From assembly GCA_033557465.1 (NCBI GenBank), contig CM066033.1, forward strand, positions 585,744,438-585,808,437: a DNA stretch of 64,000 nt. Reading direction: 5' to 3'. The DNA is from Ichthyophis bannanicus. Lineage: Eukaryota > Chordata > Amphibia > Gymnophiona > Ichthyophiidae. Made by a program: the position numbers and the translations under genes. Shown here in pieces: positions 62,846 to 64,000 of the stretch (positions are counted from its first letter, which is position 1; each line of letters begins with the position of its first letter). The notes below the pieces were generated by a model. That model was given only the letters and a program-made list of their open reading frames with translations. It was not told the DNA's origin and made no database searches.

Positions 62846-63914
62846 TTTTCTGCATGCCGGTACTTAAGTCGCAAATTATTGCAAAGAGGCGTACAGAATT
62901 GATAGTGTGTAACTTTAGTGATGGCTTTCTGCATCAGCCTGTTAGTCATAGCACTGATCAAGTAGACATGTTATGCAAATAAAGCCCTGCAATGAGTCTC
63001 CGCATCCCTCTTGGACCGCCCCTGCATGTTGGCATATTGAAGAGCTGAAGAGCGAGCCTTGTTCCAGTAAAGTACTGAGTGAAATGGGGAAAAGGGAGAT
63101 CAAAAGTAAAAATCCTGCTATATCTTCCCCAGTAATGAGGGGCCCTTTCCATAGACAGCTACAGATCTATAGGAGGAATGGCAATGTAGCTGAAAATAGC
63201 CCGTTTTTTCCCCATGTACTTGGATCCTCCCTCAATTCTGGTGAAAGGTTCCCACCACGCCCACCTAAGGCCTCTAAGTAGTTTAGTAGAACAGAGTGTA
63301 GCTGGAACCACCTCGGTGGCAGATGTGAAGTTTACAATGGATTAAGTCACTTTGGTTTATTCATCTGTTTCTATTTCTGGGAACACTCAGTTGCCTTAAA
63401 TGGTGGTTCAGGTAGAGACTGTGTTTGTTTAGGATATTTCTAGCATGATAGTTGGATGGTAATTATCAAAACTGAAGGCTTATTAAAAGGCCCTGTGACT
63501 CAGTTTTGTGACGTCACTGAGGATGCCAGGGAGCATTGGGGTGATGCAGATCTGAGCACAGGATGAGATCTTCTTTGATTGATCTCTTGGAAGCTGTTGA
63601 AGATAAGTTGTGTTTAAAGCTTTTGATCTGCTGGGCTGTTTGAATTGACTGGTCAACTATGAGAGAAGGGAGATTTACGGATCATTGATGTGTTGGGACA
63701 GTGGCTGGAGGGATTTCCCTGTTGCCTATTGATGGTCCCATGTTGATCTGAGACCTGTTCCCTTCTCTTTCTTTTTTTGGCTCCAGAATTAAGTACCATG
63801 TTTTGATAATTTAATGGAGTGATTTTTTCTTATTTTGGTCACTGAGGATAAGCATATTCCAGATAGGGGTTGAGCTTGTTACCGGGAAGTCAGTTGGCAT
63901 AGCTAGATTTTAAA
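62846..63914. other. No gene recognised
   Basis: No repeat or ORF that I can support. Confidence 0.4.
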
Positions 63915-64000
63915 AGAGTTTTATTTATTTATTTAAAATTCTTATATACTGCCTACAGGCTTATGAAAAGCCATCAAAGCAGAAAACAACATTATTATAG
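63915..64000 (-). repeat. LINE 3' tail at window edge
   Basis: ttatttatttatttaaaattc then cttatatactgcctacagg is the minus-strand form of an L2-like 3' end. The body would lie beyond the window. Confidence 0.6.

Noticed and set aside
1..64000. CRISPR array, operons, ribosome binding sites, tRNA or rRNA genes
   Set aside because: No evenly spaced short repeats with unique spacers, and the codon, splice and transposon content is eukaryotic. tRNA-like boxes belong to SINEs, not to functional tRNA genes.

Overview
This window is vertebrate nuclear DNA made almost entirely of transposable elements, with no bacterial-type genes. The mix comprises DIRS tyrosine-recombinase retrotransposons, Penelope-like elements, BovB-type RTE, CR1-type and L2-like LINEs, tRNA-derived SINEs with a MIR/CORE-like centre, Tc1/mariner, and hAT- and Harbinger-like MITEs. 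That mix fits an amphibian best. Some tails resemble repeats I associate with caecilians, but that assignment is inference from repeat content only. I see no tRNA, rRNA or complete host gene. Two short plus-strand stretches behind good 3' splice sites (31181-31264 and 37794-37955) are the only candidates for host coding sequence.

Layout. 1-1704: 3' part of a DIRS element (family I) abutting an L2-like LINE on the minus strand (LINE B, 1705-3464 and 8735-9362). LINE B is split by a second, longer minus-strand LINE (LINE A, 3465 to about 8723) that has a 441-codon endonuclease ORF and a 137-bp tandem array on its 5' side. 9656-10118: another GC-rich tandem array on the 5' side of LINE B. 10980-12068 and 18167 to about 18260: a Penelope-like relic split by a nearly complete DIRS element (family II, 12069-18166). 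That element has gag, RT/RNase H and tyrosine recombinase ORFs, inverted terminal repeats and an internal complementary region. 19247-30677: a Tc1-like transposon blown apart by a BovB-type RTE (which carries a SINE) and by a family I DIRS. The DIRS carries a Penelope-like element, which in turn carries a CR1 tail.

30700-38400: relatively TE-poor, with fold-back elements, Harbinger-like MITEs, the two exon candidates and an RTE reverse-transcriptase copy (35850-37372). 38404-44865: third family I DIRS, with a SINE and a palindromic 338-bp insertion. 46214-50960: plus-strand L2-like LINE interrupted by a LINE tail, a CR1 fragment and a SINE. 50961-54260: minus-strand CR1. 54676-57980: a 3.3-kb segment with Harbinger-like terminal inverted repeats and no recognisable transposase. 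58000-61312: plus-strand L2-like LINE. 61313-64000: mostly unassigned sequence with small palindromes and tandem repeats.

The ORFs do not act together as a pathway. They are gag, RT, endonuclease and recombinase modules of separate selfish elements, nearly all carrying frameshifts or stops. The value of the window is its readable insertion history: several nested insertions can be ordered by target-site duplications or by reading frames that resume across them.
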